From Anastrepha obliqua (Eukaryota; Arthropoda; Insecta; Diptera; Tephritidae), in assembly GCF_027943255.1 (NCBI RefSeq), contig NC_072897.1, positions 22,754,044 to 22,818,043 on the forward strand: a stretch of DNA of 64,000 nt. The letters are read 5' to 3'. Of the stretch, positions 52,540-62,819 are shown piece by piece. The position numbers and the translations under genes are program-made. Position 1 is the first letter of the stretch. Each line of letters starts with the position of its first letter. The notes beneath the pieces are model-generated. The model was not told the origin of the DNA, made no database searches, and saw only the letters and a program-made list of their open reading frames with translations.

Positions 52540-53490
52540 TTAGTCCTGTGAGAATTTTCCAGATTCTTTATCAAGTCTGTAAATATCCTCCAGTTTTAGA
52601 GAACGAATATCACTCATTCTCATGACATCGGAACCCAATACTCGTAGCCGTGCTCTAGCAAAGGCAGGACACTCACAGAGAAAGTGCTCAGTGATATCCG
52701 CCTCCTCCAAGCATGACAGGCATACCGGGTTCTCGATGATTCCAATGGTGGTCATATGTTGACCCCATCGGTTGTGTCCTGTAATGATGCCGACCGTCAA
52801 CCGAATATCTTTCCTTCTAAGTTTTAGTAGAAAGTTTGTCAGTTTTCTGTTCGGACTTGTCACAAAACACTTTGCAGTTCTGCAGTGTTCTAGACCGGAC
52901 CATCGCTCTTTATGTGGATTGCCTACATAATCACTGATCCAATTCTTGATTCCTGCGGGACTGATTCCGATTATTGGCTCTGGCCCCTGTGGGGGCACCG
53001 CTGAAGCACGGTTGGCCAATTCGCCGGCAATTTCGCTTCCTTGAACACCGCAGTGTCCCGGAACCCATATAAGTACAAGCCTGTTTTGCCTTGCGACAAG
53101 ATTAAGCTTCTTCTTACATTCTTGAACAATCTTTGAGGTTTGCTTCGCGTTCTCCAGGGCCTTCAATGCAGCCTGACTGTCGCTAAAGACTCCAATCTGT
53201 TTCCCGCTCCATCTCCTCTCGATTATCCGTTCGGCTACTTTTAGAATGGCAAAAACTTCTGTTGGGAAAACAGTTGCCATTCCCCCCATAGCATAGTGAT
53301 ACTTATTACAATCGTTTAAGTACCATCCGGCTCCAGACCCTATTTCAGTCTTGGACCCATCGGTAAAGAAAATATCCGTCAAACCTCTCTGTATGCATTC
53401 TGGATTACTCCATTGCTCACGCAATGGAAATCTGACATCAAATTTCCTTCCAAATGAAACTGTGGGTATCAGATCATCTTTACGTGCCAA
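52540..53490 (-). CDS. LINE M RNase H and C-terminal Cys/His region, open frame
   Basis: A 316-codon open piece of ORF2. RNase H: FFTDGSKTEIGSGAGWYLND (first Asp), FPTEVFAILKVAERI (Glu), FSDSQAALKALE (second Asp) and WVPGHCGVQGSEIAGELANR, where the final catalytic Asp expected in EIADELA is Gly (copy E has Asp). A C-terminal segment PVCLSCLEEADITEHFLCEC is the usual finger, and the protein ends LEDIYRLDKESGKFSQD. It is not an independent gene; it is the downstream part of a broken ORF2. Confidence 0.8.
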   Translation of the reverse strand: MARKDDLIPTVSFGRKFDVRFPLREQWSNPECIQRGLTDIFFTDGSKTEIGSGAGWYLNDCNKYHYAMGGMATVFPTEVFAILKVAERIIERRWSGKQIGVFSDSQAALKALENAKQTSKIVQECKKKLNLVARQNRLVLIWVPGHCGVQGSEIAGELANRASAVPPQGPEPIIGISPAGIKNWISDYVGNPHKERWSGLEHCRTAKCFVTSPNRKLTNFLLKLRRKDIRLTVGIITGHNRWGQHMTTIGIIENPVCLSCLEEADITEHFLCECPAFARARLRVLGSDVMRMSDIRSLKLEDIYRLDKESGKFSQD

Positions 53491-53565
53491 AAACAGTGGA
53501 TACTACTCCGACTGTAACTTAAAGATTTCTCTGTGTCCCGAAGTTCCATCTTCGTGCCAGAAACC

Positions 53566-56003
53566 TTACTTATGGAGTCTATACATTGCTTTTATTGCTT
53601 CCTGTTGTATCTTAAGATCCAAGGAGAGCAAATCAAGCATAGCATTTAGGGCATCACCAGAGGTTGTACTCATGGCACCCGTGATGCATAAACATACACT
53701 TCTTTGTAGCCTGTATAGTTCCCGGATTGTGGACTTAACCATGCTCCGTCGCCACCAGACCACAGAAGCGTAAGTGATGATTGGTCTGATAACTGCTGTG
53801 AATATACATATAACCACAGCAGGTTTCAGACCCCAGGTTACCAAAGGCTCTACGGCATTGCTGAAAAGTCTTCAATGCACGATTCACCTTCAGTGAAACG
53901 TGTGTCTCCCAAGTCAGCTTCTTCTCCAAGATTACTCCTAGATATTTAACTTTGTTGGAAAGACCAAGTGTCACACCTTTCAGTGTTGGAAGACTGAGTC
54001 CATCCAATTTCCGTTTTCTCGTAAACAAGACTATGGTTGTTTCGTTCGGATTAACGGAAAGACCTTGTCTCATGCACCAATCATCGATTTTGTCAAGAAT
54101 CCTCTGCACTTTCGTGCAAAGCCTCCTTAAGGATTTATCTGATGTTAGCGCACAGATGTCGTCCGCATATGCTAAGACGTGAAAACCGAGTTCCTGCATC
54201 TCCACTAATAGAGAGTCTACGACGAAGCACCACAGCAGCGGAGAAAGAACACCCCCTTGGGGACATCCTTGCTTGGCCCTGACTGTGATTTGTTCGTCAC
54301 TGCTCCCACCACCTCCCATTATCAAAAGCCCCTCAATGTCCACGAATACGCCCATTGTGTATTCGTCAGCTTCCAGCCTGGCTTCAATCTTGCTAACAAG
54401 ATCGTGTAAGGCTGATTCACATGATTTTCCACTCTGGTAAGCGTGTTGATTTCTACTAAGTGGACTTCTCGGCAATACCCCCACTCAAATATGTTTCTCC
54501 ACCACTCGTTCTAGACTTTTCAACACGAACGATGTCAAACTGATTGGTCTAAAACTTTTTGCTAGGGAATAGTCATCTTTTCCTGGTTTCGGAATAAATA
54601 CTACTCTTACGCGTCGCCATTGGGATGGTATATAACCAAATGCGAGACAGGCTGTGAAGATCCCTTTCAGCGCCTCAATCAGCCTGTCTCCTCCTTTTTT
54701 AAGCATTGCTGGAGATATTCCGACAGGTCCAGGAGACTTAAAGTTCTCAAAGGAAGACAAGGAAACCCTTATCGATCCCCTTGTCACTATTCGACTAGTA
54801 ATATACCAGCTGTACCTAGAGGTTCCACCGTTACTACCGTTATTGTTTATGTCACTCTCTTCTTCAGAGAGAGTTCTACTCCCCGAAAATGGGTTTCGAG
54901 TAGAGCATTAAACGTTTCCGATTTGGAAATGGTGTATGAACAATTAGGTTTTCGAATGGAATCCAGCCTTACTGAGCGGTCTAAATGAAGGACCTTACAA
55001 AGACTCGCTGTTTCACTCATTTCTTCGACGTTACTGCATAAATTTCTATAGTATTCAAGTTTGGCTTTCCGTACTTTTTTCTTATATTCTCTCTGTGTAA
55101 GTCGATGATTGGGCCAGTCCTCTTTGTTTTGGTCTTCAAGGCTTTTTTAAAAAGTTTCCTGGACCGTACACGAAGCTTCGACAGTTCAGGGTTCCACCAA
55201 GGAACCGCTTTCCCCTGTCTACTTTCCCTGAGTGGGCACAGTTCCTCAAAGCAATTGATTAAAGTACCTTCTAATTTCTTAGTAGCATCTTCAATCATTT
55301 CTGCTGATTTGAGTTTTTTCAGGTTAGGTAATCGCTCTGTTACAAGCTCACCATACCTGTCTCAGTCCACATTTCGAGGATTCCTACCGGAAGGTATTGA
55401 TATTGTGTCAATTCCCAGTCGGAATTCGATAAGACGATGATCAGAAAGAGAGTCCTCTTCCAAAACTCGCCATCGGTTGATTTGATTTCCAACTGAGCTA
55501 TTGGTAAGTGTTAAATCAATCACCTCTTGCCTCCTTCTGGTCACAAAAGTTGGTTTGTTACCAGTGTTTTGAATGACCAAATCGGATGACAGGATAAAAT
55601 CCAGTAACTTGAGACCTCTGGGGTTGCATTTGCTGCTTCCCCACACAATGTTCTGTGAATTTGCATCACAGCCCACTATTAGCCTCAGATTATTGGATTC
55701 TGCATACTTGACCACTTCTCTTAGCTCCCTCGAAGGAGGTGGCTGTAAAGAGTTGTAGGGTAGGTAGGCCGAAACTATGATAGCTTCGACACTGTTCCCA
55801 CTTTTCAAGTACTTTATTTTTGCAGCAACGATATCTCCGGAGCATAGCTCTTTTAATATCGTGTGTTCGATCAACCTCGGCATGATAATACATTCTCGCG
55901 GTCTCACATTCCCTTCACCATGAAGTATTTGTCCCCACGACATAGCACCTAGACCACAGATACGCTTGTGACATACCCATGGTTCTTGTATAAGTATTAT
56001 GTT
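53566..56003 (-). pseudogene. LINE M endonuclease and RT, broken
   Basis: Endonuclease: EPWVCHKRICGLGAMSWGQI, VSAYLPYNSLQPPPSRELR, CDANSQNIVWGSSKCN, DSLSDHRLIEFRLG. Frameshifts lie near 55360, 55080 and 54800. RT: SLAKSFRPISLTSFVLKSLE, a TGA at 54485-54487 (same place as in E), motif A frameshifted to VDIEGLLIM at 54328-54333 with a deletion after it, CPQGGVLSPLLW and VLAYADDICAL (motif C kept), the thumb, then ITYASVVWWRRSM and MSTTSGDALNAMLDLL to 53566. Confidence 0.82.
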
Positions 56004-56424
56004 TACTAACAATTTTATTCTTAGTCCAATATGGCTTATATCCGAAGTGTGTATTTTTAACGTTTCAAAGTAGTATCCCAAAATTTTTTAACAGAAAATC
56101 GCAACTTCCGCTAAGCATAGCTGTTCGACCAAATAAGTTAAGCCGCAATTTATGTATATGAGCATTTCAAATATATCATTCCACTTGTACTGTACTTACT
56201 ACAAAACTCCCCTTTACTTTAATTTAGTTGGTAACAAAAATTTTATATGATTCTAGTTTCCTTTACACGAAATTTCACCGATTAAGAGAATTTCGATGCC
56301 TTTGCGCTAAGCTGCCTCCTTGGTATTCGTGCAGTTAATATTTAATCAATTAAAGGCTCATGTGGTACCAAGAAGTTTTAGGGTCATCATGTCAATCGTC
56401 CCAATGGAAAAGTCCAGGAGAGCA
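56004..56424. other. No recognisable feature
   Basis: A/T-rich sequence between LINE M's truncated 5' end and a mariner M1 fragment. No frame or repeat recognised. Confidence 0.5.
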
Positions 56425-56607
56425 AGAGTCGATAGCAGAAAATCGCCGAACACGCAAAACACTTGTTTTATTTATGCCTCTCACAAACCGTGATTATATC
56501 TTCGAGATAAGTATACCAACATAAAAAAAAAAAATATATCGAAAGCCGAGTGTACGTAGCCCGTGAAATTTAAAGCCTTCATCTTATTTTTTGAACACAC
56601 CTCGTAA
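56425..56607 (-). mobile_element. mariner M1 fragment (5' end only)
   Basis: The minus-strand match to M1's 5' end includes a terminal TACGAGGTGTGTTCAAAAAA, the CTACGTACACTCGGC and TGTTGGTATACTTATCTCGA leader segments, and extends to GTGTTCGGCGATTTTCTGCT just before the transposase ATG. The 5' terminal bases are better kept here than in the 2755-2908 fragment. Confidence 0.82.
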
Positions 56608-56868
56608 CTGCAAAGCAAACTTTGCAGTGACCTAAAAACTTTAGGCGAGACCATAAAAATAAAAAAGATATATTTTCGAGTGTGTTTGTGATTAAGCAAA
56701 AAGTGATCGTTGTTGTACTCGTATTACAGCGTAACAAGTGGCCGCGATATGTACATACATATTGCAAAGTTTGCATATAAGTGACACAAAAATGCAAGTT
56801 TGGTGAAATTAATTCAGGTATTGATACTCGCTTGTATTTTGCATTTTTGTTTTAATTAATTATTATAT

Positions 56869-57732
56869 TAGGTGCGCAACTAAGTTCGCAGCAGTGAGCG
56901 CTAGTCGATTCATTCGAAAAAACGGCGGCTGAAGCGCATCGAGAGCTACAAAAAGTTTATGGAGATGCTGCTTTAAGTCAAATAAAGTGCCGAGATTGGT
57001 TCCGCCGCTTCAAAGACGGTGATTTTAATGTTGACGACCGTCCGCGTGAAGGAAGGCCAAAAACCTTCGAAGACGCTGTATTGGAGCCATTGCTCAATGA
57101 GGATCCGTGTCAAATGCAAGAAGAGCTAGCTTCAGTATTAGGAGTTACCCGCCACTCCATTTCCAAGCGATTGCATAGTTTGGGAAAGATTCAGAAACAG
57201 GGGACTTGGGACAGAAAGTCATGGGGACTGATGTATTTGGTGGAATCAAGTTGGTGTTACTTATTATGAACTGTTAACCCCAAGCGAAACCATCACTGAG
57301 GACCGGTATCGACTTCAATTGATGCGATTGAGCCGAGCACTGCCCGAGAAGCGAGAAAGAGTGATTCTACAGCATTACAACGCTCGGCCTCACGTTGCCA
57401 AACCCGTTAAACACCGAAATGGGAAATCCTACCCCACCTGCCATATTCTCCAGATATTGCGCCGTCCGATTATCACCTGTTCCGATCGATGGCGCATGGT
57501 CTAGCTGACCCGCAGTTCCATTCATATGAAGACATCAAAGAATGGCTTGATCCGTAGATAGCCTCAAATGATGAACAGTTTTACGGCGACGGTATACGAG
57601 ATCTACCAGGAAGATAGGAAAAAGTTGTTGCCAGTGATGGGCAATACTTTCAATGATTCACTTGTAACCATTTTTTCAGAATAAACATGTATTTTCATCA
57701 AAAAAACAGCGAGAGTTTAGCTGCACACCTAA
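56869..57732 (+). mobile_element. mariner (mellifera-like), internally deleted
   Basis: Terminal repeats TTAGGTGCGCAACTAAGTTC and, reverse-complemented at the right, TTAGGTGTGCAGCTAAACTC, flanked by TA on both sides. The transposase remnant shows TAAEAHRELQKVYGDAALSQ, WFRRFKDGDFNVDDRPREGR, DPCQMQEELASVLGVTRHSI (DNA-binding half). A deletion removes the first catalytic Asp, ILQHYNARPHVAKPV has Tyr for the second Asp, and PYSPDIAPSDYHLFRSMAHG keeps the third in a shifted frame. At 864 bp it is about two thirds of a normal mariner. Confidence 0.85.
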
Positions 57733-57733
57733 T

Positions 57734-59328
57734 ACAGCCACTTAAGTCATCGTACTCTTGATTCAGGCTAACAAAACAATATATTTTCTTTTAAATAATG
57801 AAATAAAAATAGTAAGATTTCAAACATAATGCAATATTATTGATTAAAATAAAAGAAACTTCAATATCTACGTCAACAAAAGTCTACGTACTCTTACAAA
57901 TTAATATAAACTTATTAACTATAGGAAACATTATTTTCATTACAACTTTTAACTTAGTATCTAGTGGGGTAACCCTTCATCTTAATCACTTCTCTGAGGC
58001 GATTTGGCATTGACATCACCAGTTTTTCAATGTAATTGGGATCCATTGCGCAGCACTCTGGGTACAATGCCTCTTGCAGAAGGTTTTTATTGCTTATGTG
58101 GTGTTTTCTTAATTTTTTCCAGCATATTCCACACGTGTTCAATGGGATTGATATCCGGGCTCTGTGGTGGCGTCTCCAAAAGGTGTGGTTGTACGAGCGG
58201 TACAGCTTAGTGTTTAAGAGCCGTTGTCTTGCTGAAAGTAGAAATCGGAATCTATTCCCAATTTCTCGGCGCAATTCTTGAATTTTTTTTTTGAAAATAT
58301 CAATATGCACGTATTGGTCCATCAGTCCGTCGATAAATTCCAAATTTCCGACGCCTGCTGCAGCCATGCAGCCCCAAACCATAACACCTCCGCCGCCGTG
58401 TTTTACGCTTTTTATGGTATTTTTTGGATTTAGGGCTTCTCCTGGTCTCCTCCATACGCGGAGACATCCGTCTGAGCCAAAAATATTGTACTTCAACTCA
58501 TCTGAGAAGATTACCTTCCGGCAGAAGTCAATCGGTTTGGCCACATATGCTTTAGCAAACTCTAAGCGCTTCCTCCTATTAATTAAATGTACGTGCGGCT
58601 TCTTTCGAGGGGTGTAGGACCTTAAGTTCTATCTTTTTATAGCTCTACGGACTGTTTCCTGGTGCATCTCTTTGTCAATGTTTCGACCTAGCTCTGACGC
58701 AATACGCACTGCGCTAAAACACGGACCTTTGTCCACCAGATGCTTTATTGCGCGCCTGTCACTATCGGAAAGTGCAAGTGGGCGGCCGGATTATTTGTTA
58801 TTTTTAATGCGCCCTTCGTATTTGAATCGCCCAATGACAGTCTGAATAATGGATTTCCTCCTACCCATAATCTTAGCTATCTCTGCATACGATTTTTGCT
58901 CCTTTGTGTGGAGAAGCAGGATCTTTCCACGATCATCAAGTAATAAATCTTTTCGAGGCATTTTGTCTATAAAAATCGAATATTTTGTCCAGCTCAAGAA
59001 AAACACGCCAACTATAATGAATTTACTCATAACTGCACATATTTTTCAAAAATCCCCGTTATTTCTAATAAGAACGCTGGCGGCAGACAGCGCAAGAAAT
59101 TAAGAGTACGGAGACTTTTGTTGACTCAAATATTTGAGTATGTTTACATCCGTTGCAATAATATAAGAGTAAAATTGAAAGTAATTGTTTTGTTTTTGTA
59201 GGTTAGAAGAAAATATATTGTTTTATTAGGTTAAGTCAAATTTTTTAAATTTAACAAAAATTTGGCCAAGTTACAGGGTGATTTGTGCAAATATAACAAG
59301 AGTACGGTAACTTAAGTGGCACACTGTA
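57734..59328 (-). mobile_element. Tc1-like transposon with IR/DR ends
   Basis: The terminal repeats contain CCACTTAAGT and CGTACTCTTG (57739-57760; reverse complement at 59297-59320). A second internal pair, AGTCTACGTACTCTT near 57881 and AGTCTCCGTACTCTT (reverse complement) near 59105, gives two transposase-site-like repeats per end, the IR/DR pattern. The left end begins at the TA that also ends the mariner at 56869-57732. Confidence 0.82.
57954..58961 (-). pseudogene. Tc1-like transposase, broken
   Basis: ATG 58961 gives MPRKDLLLDDRGKILLLHTK, SYAEIAKIMGRRKSIIQTVI (paired-like helix-turn-helix) and a stop, then SGRPLALSDSDRRAIKHLVD and SYTPRKKPHVHLINRRKRLE. The catalytic part has VIFSDELKYNIFG (first Asp), HGGGGVMVWGCMA and FYFQQDNG (second Asp) in one frame, then PPQSPDINPIEHVWNMLEKI (DxxPIEHxW, Glu) in another. 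It ends MPNRLREVIKMKGYPTRY. The enzyme cuts and pastes at TA; this copy has at least one stop and three shifts. Confidence 0.85.
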
Positions 59329-59329
59329 T

Positions 59330-60344
59330 ATCGTGCCATTGGACACTCATAGGAGTATCTCGGAAAACTTATGGTCTCTAGTATCTTAGTATTAAACTCT
59401 GCTAAATAAATAATCCGTTTGTGATAAAAAAATATTTTAAACAAAATGCCTGGAAAATACTGCCCTTCTTGGATCGCGATGTATTGTATTTAGAGTGTCG
59501 AATAGACATTTTAAACTCTTATATTTAACAAATAATGGCTTATCAGACAGAAGTTGAAAATTATTGATATGAGAATCGATATTGAGGAGTTGAATATTAG
59601 TACGAAATCGAATCTTATGCAGCATTAAGGGCAATATAAGCGACGTAAAATCTCAGATCACCGAGATTTAATAAAAAATATGCAAATTATAGACATTTTA
59701 AAAGCTAATTCAATAATTTTGATGACAAAAAGGCTTGATATCTTTTCGTTAATATAATGCAATTATTTAATATCGAAAAGCCAAATAGTGCAGCTCATAA
59801 AAATGTGTGGGAAATAGCCAATGTATTAGTGATGTCCAATGTCGGGCTAGCTATCATATCAAGATGGAATGAGCAGTTAGATCATTCAGCACTTTCGACA
59901 TGGAAGGAGTGTTTCAAGCACTTAATTTGTTGTTGGCAGTCATTAGAAATAAACGAGGATTACTCAACCAAAGTCAAACCAAGTGATCAAAGAAAAAATA
60001 GTAGACATAATTTTATTAAAGCACCAATAAAACATTGCTCAAAAATGCGAAGAGTAATTGCGAAGGTCAGTAGACATACTTGCCGTTCATACTCGCGTTT
60101 CATTTGCAGCTTAACTAATTAATAAACGGTTTGAATTATGAAAAACGAAAGAAGTTACATTAATCTGAAGGAGAGTAACTCGGTACAACTCTATCCAAAT
60201 CGCATTGTAGAGTTTGTCAACGCCCTTATCACAACCTTCTTCATAAATGTGATGTGAATTCATAGCAAGGCAATTCAGGTGCATTCAAAAGTAATTTGGC
60301 AATGCAACTACCGACATATCATACTTAGTCCCCCGCACATTTAG
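59330..60344. other. No recognised gene
   Basis: A/T-rich sequence. A 121-codon plus-strand frame at 59757-60122 (MQLFNIEKPNSAAHKNVWEI onward) has no motif I recognise and an unremarkable composition; it could be a TE scrap or chance. Confidence 0.35.
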
Positions 60345-60905
60345 GGCCTTCGCACACTGGTAGCGTATGCGACAAAATGTACGCGAGGCATACGCTTCGT
60401 TGTCGAACATTTGTGTTCCAATGGCAATCCGCACACGAGTTGTTAGCTACTCGTTCTCGTCACAGCAACCATGCAGCACGAAGCTTATCGTACAGCAGAG
60501 TCGTCAAATATCCTGTACGCTTGTAGTTTGTTTTTGATTTTCAGTGTTAGTATTTTGTTTTTGAATAGTCGGCCTCAATATTTTTATAAGCTCCTTAAAA
60601 GCATTTTTAGACATTCTGTAAAATGCCCACAATTTATAATAATTTGTGTAAGCAAAAGTCTGAATTTTCGAATCATTCTCTTGTAACTCCCTTATGGCAA
60701 TGAATAATCTGCTGTTTGAGTTATTCCTAATGTACGGATGCGCCCTGTGCCCCATTTTTCTTTTATTTCTCCTCCGATGGAGAAGATAATACCATAAAAT
60801 AAATTCCTTTTCATCGCTCGACACATTGGTAACTCATAGGTACTTGTACGAGAGCTAGTTGCATTGTGGGCGTACAGAAAGCGTATCGCCATCGTCGCTA
60901 TATTA
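60345..60905 (-). mobile_element. PIF/Harbinger-like transposon fragment
   Basis: The minus-strand frame 60824-60504 reads MSSDEKEFILWYYLLHRRRN, then AHPYIRNNSNSRLFIAIREL, AFYRMSKNAFKELIKILRPT and IQKQNTNTEN. The arrangement (WVHPxx, RLF, FYRMSxxxF, LVxPxIxKQ) is that of the N-terminal region of insect HARBI1-like transposases. The DDE catalytic part is absent. A GC-richer stretch with AGGGCCTTCGCACACTGG near 60348 may be one end of the element. Confidence 0.55.
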
Positions 60906-61400
60906 AATAAAAAATAGTTTAAAAAAACTATAAAAACACGCTTTTATTGCCAATCGAACTAAAAAGTATAAAATAAATTTTAATGACAAAGAGACCTATA
61001 ATGAAGTAATAGCAAATCGAACGATCAGTCATAGTCAACTACCTCAGAACAGAATTATAACAAAAATTAAGATACAAATAGAATAATTCAAATTAGAGTT
61101 AAACGCGTGGGATGCTTGATATAGTAAATATTACAATCATTCTATTGGCAACTACCTATGTACAGAATGTTATGAAAGTGAAGCAAAATGCATCCCACGC
61201 TTTTAACTCTAATTTGAATTACTCTATTTGTATCTTAATTTTTGTTATAATTCTGTTCTGAGGTAGTTGACTATGACTGATCGTTCGATTTGCTATTACT
61301 TCATTATAGGTCTCTTTGTCATTAAAATTTATTTTATACTTTTTAGTTCGATTGGCAATAAAAGCGTGTTTTTATAGTTTTTTTAAACTATTTTTTATTT
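60906..61400. repeat. Palindrome FB2
   Basis: Two arms (60906-61115 and 61190-61400) are near-perfect reverse complements around a 74-bp loop. Matching blocks include AGTTTAAAAAAACTATAAAA, CTCAGAACAGAATTATAACA and GCGTGGGATGC with their complements. There is no coding frame. The outer 60 bases of the right arm recur at 62597-62661. Confidence 0.88.
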
Positions 61401-61466
61401 TCTACTTTTGACGTGATAACGTCTTATAATTCGATTTAACAGGCTGCACGCACGAAAAAATGTGTC

Positions 61467-61583
61467 GTTACCTTGCTCATTAGTGTTACCTTGCTCATTG
61501 CCGTTACCTTGCTCATTATTGTTACCTTACTCATTGCCGTTACCTTGCTCATTGCCGTTACCTTGCTCATTGCCGTTACCTTG
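61467..61583 (+). repeat. 18-bp minisatellite
   Basis: Six full units and a half of GTTACCTTGCTCATTGCC, with variation mainly in the last three bases. A single degenerate unit recurs after the second DINE-like 5' block near 61905-61920. Confidence 0.92.
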
Positions 61584-61930
61584 AATGAACTGCAAGCGAA
61601 AGCGCGGAACGAACGACAAAGCAAACAAAGCAAACGAACGGCAACGTTCGACATCTTGCTCTCTCCTACTTAAGTGAGCGTATATGTGTATGTATATGCG
61701 CATATGCACATAAATTCACGTATTTGTATTTGCATATGCCTTCTTATTGATTATTATTAATTTGATTTACTTGAAGAATTCAAAATAAACCCAAGTTTGT
61801 TAATAATACCTGTTGTTTTAATGTTATTATTATTTTTTGACGAGATAACGTCTTATAATTCTATGTAGCCGGCTGCACGCACCAAAAAATGCGTCGTTAT
61901 CTTGCTCATGCGTCGTTACCTTGAACAGCA

Positions 61931-62450
61931 TGTTATGTTATGTTATGATATGTTATGTTATGTTATGTTATGTTATGTTATGTTATGTTATGTTATGTTA
62001 TGTTATGTTATGTTATGTTATGTTATGTTATGTTATGTTATGTTATGTTATGTTATGTTATGTTATGTTATGTTATGTTATGTTATGTTATGTTATGTTA
62101 TGTTATGTTATGTTATGTTATGTTATGTTATGTTATGTTATGTTATGTTATGTTATGTTATGTTATGTTATGTTATGTTATGTTATGTTATGTTATGTTA
62201 TGTTATGTTATGTTATGTTATGTTATGTTATGTTATGTTATGTTATGTTATGTTATGTTATGTTATGTTATGTTATGTTATGTTATGTTATGTTATGTTA
62301 TGTTATGTTATGTTATGTTATGTTATGTTATGTTATGTTATGTTATGTTATGTTATGTTATGTTATGTTATGTTATGTTATGTTATGTTATGTTATGTTA
62401 TGTTATGTTAAAGTATATTATGTTATGTTAAAGTATATTATGTTATGTTA
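61931..62450 (+). repeat. (TGTTA)n pentanucleotide array
   Basis: One variant unit (TGATA) near the start is followed by 92 uninterrupted units from 61951 to 62410, then two AAGTATATTA interruptions. It is open in all forward frames only because the 5-base repeat has no stop; it is not coding. Confidence 0.97.
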
Positions 62451-62596
62451 ACTCATTCTCTATATCCATACAAAATATCTATCAAACAAATAAAATTAAA
62501 ATTTTCTTTTGAAAAATGCAACCATTCAATCAGTATTTTCTTATGACGTTATCACGTTAAACTATCGTCAGTAAACCGACTTTACAGACAACCTCT

Positions 62597-62661
62597 TTTT
62601 TAGTTCGATTAGCAAAATAGCGTGGTTTTTAGTTTTTTTTTTTAAACTATTTTTTATTATG
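62597..62661 (+). repeat. Partial copy of the FB2 arm end
   Basis: TTTAGTTCGATTAGCAAAAT and TTTTAAACTATTTTTTATT match the outer end of the FB2 right arm (61341-61400) in the same orientation, with small length changes. Confidence 0.75.
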
Positions 62662-62819
62662 AATGAAAATTATTGTTATCATTGCAGTCAGTGAATTAAA
62701 GATTCGATATATTCGTGTTATATTTAATTCCTTTCTTATCGACTGTGAGTCTAAAGCTATGCAGTTATCGGCCGTGATAAAGAAGTAATCGGGATGAAGA
62801 ACTTATTTCGTGGAGGGAG

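Larger units (their letters stand above)
52371..56003 (-). mobile_element. R1/LOA-type LINE M, 5'-truncated, same family as E
   Basis: Minus-strand copy that starts within the endonuclease (near 56003) and ends with the same 3' UTR as LINE E, finishing CTTGGCTCGACCTTTTCAAA and a short AATTC-type tail. It shares with E a stop codon and a one-base deletion in RT but keeps the YADD region that E has lost. Confidence 0.85.
61401..62597 (+). repeat. DINE-1/Helentron-like nonautonomous repeat region
   Basis: ACGTGATAACGTC (61411-61423) and its exact reverse complement GACGTTATCACGT (62545-62557) are 13-base inverted repeats. Near the right end GTCAGTAAA and TTTACAGAC, separated by CCGAC (62567-62589), form a hairpin. 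Between are an 18-bp minisatellite and a pentanucleotide array. Subterminal 13-bp inverted repeats, a microsatellite core and a 3' hairpin are the plan described for fly DINE-1/Helentron repeats. A second copy of the 5' block (ACGAGATAACGTCTTATAAT) at about 61841-61920 suggests a tandem or nested arrangement. Confidence 0.5.

Noticed and set aside
59757..60122. 121-codon plus-strand frame as a host gene
   Set aside because: No recognisable motif, no splice or promoter context, and A/T-rich TE-scrap surroundings; left as unassigned.
61467..61583. Short regular repeats resembling a CRISPR array
   Set aside because: Units are contiguous with no spacers, and the context is eukaryotic TE sequence; it is a minisatellite.
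61436..61654. Frame encoding MSKVTA repeats (minus strand)
   Set aside because: It is the 18-bp minisatellite read in one frame; 18 is a multiple of three so the frame stays open by chance.
61902..62451. Three long forward open frames encoding repeats of MLCYV
   Set aside because: They are the three readings of the (TGTTA)n array, which has no stop codon in any forward frame; no start context or homology supports a protein.
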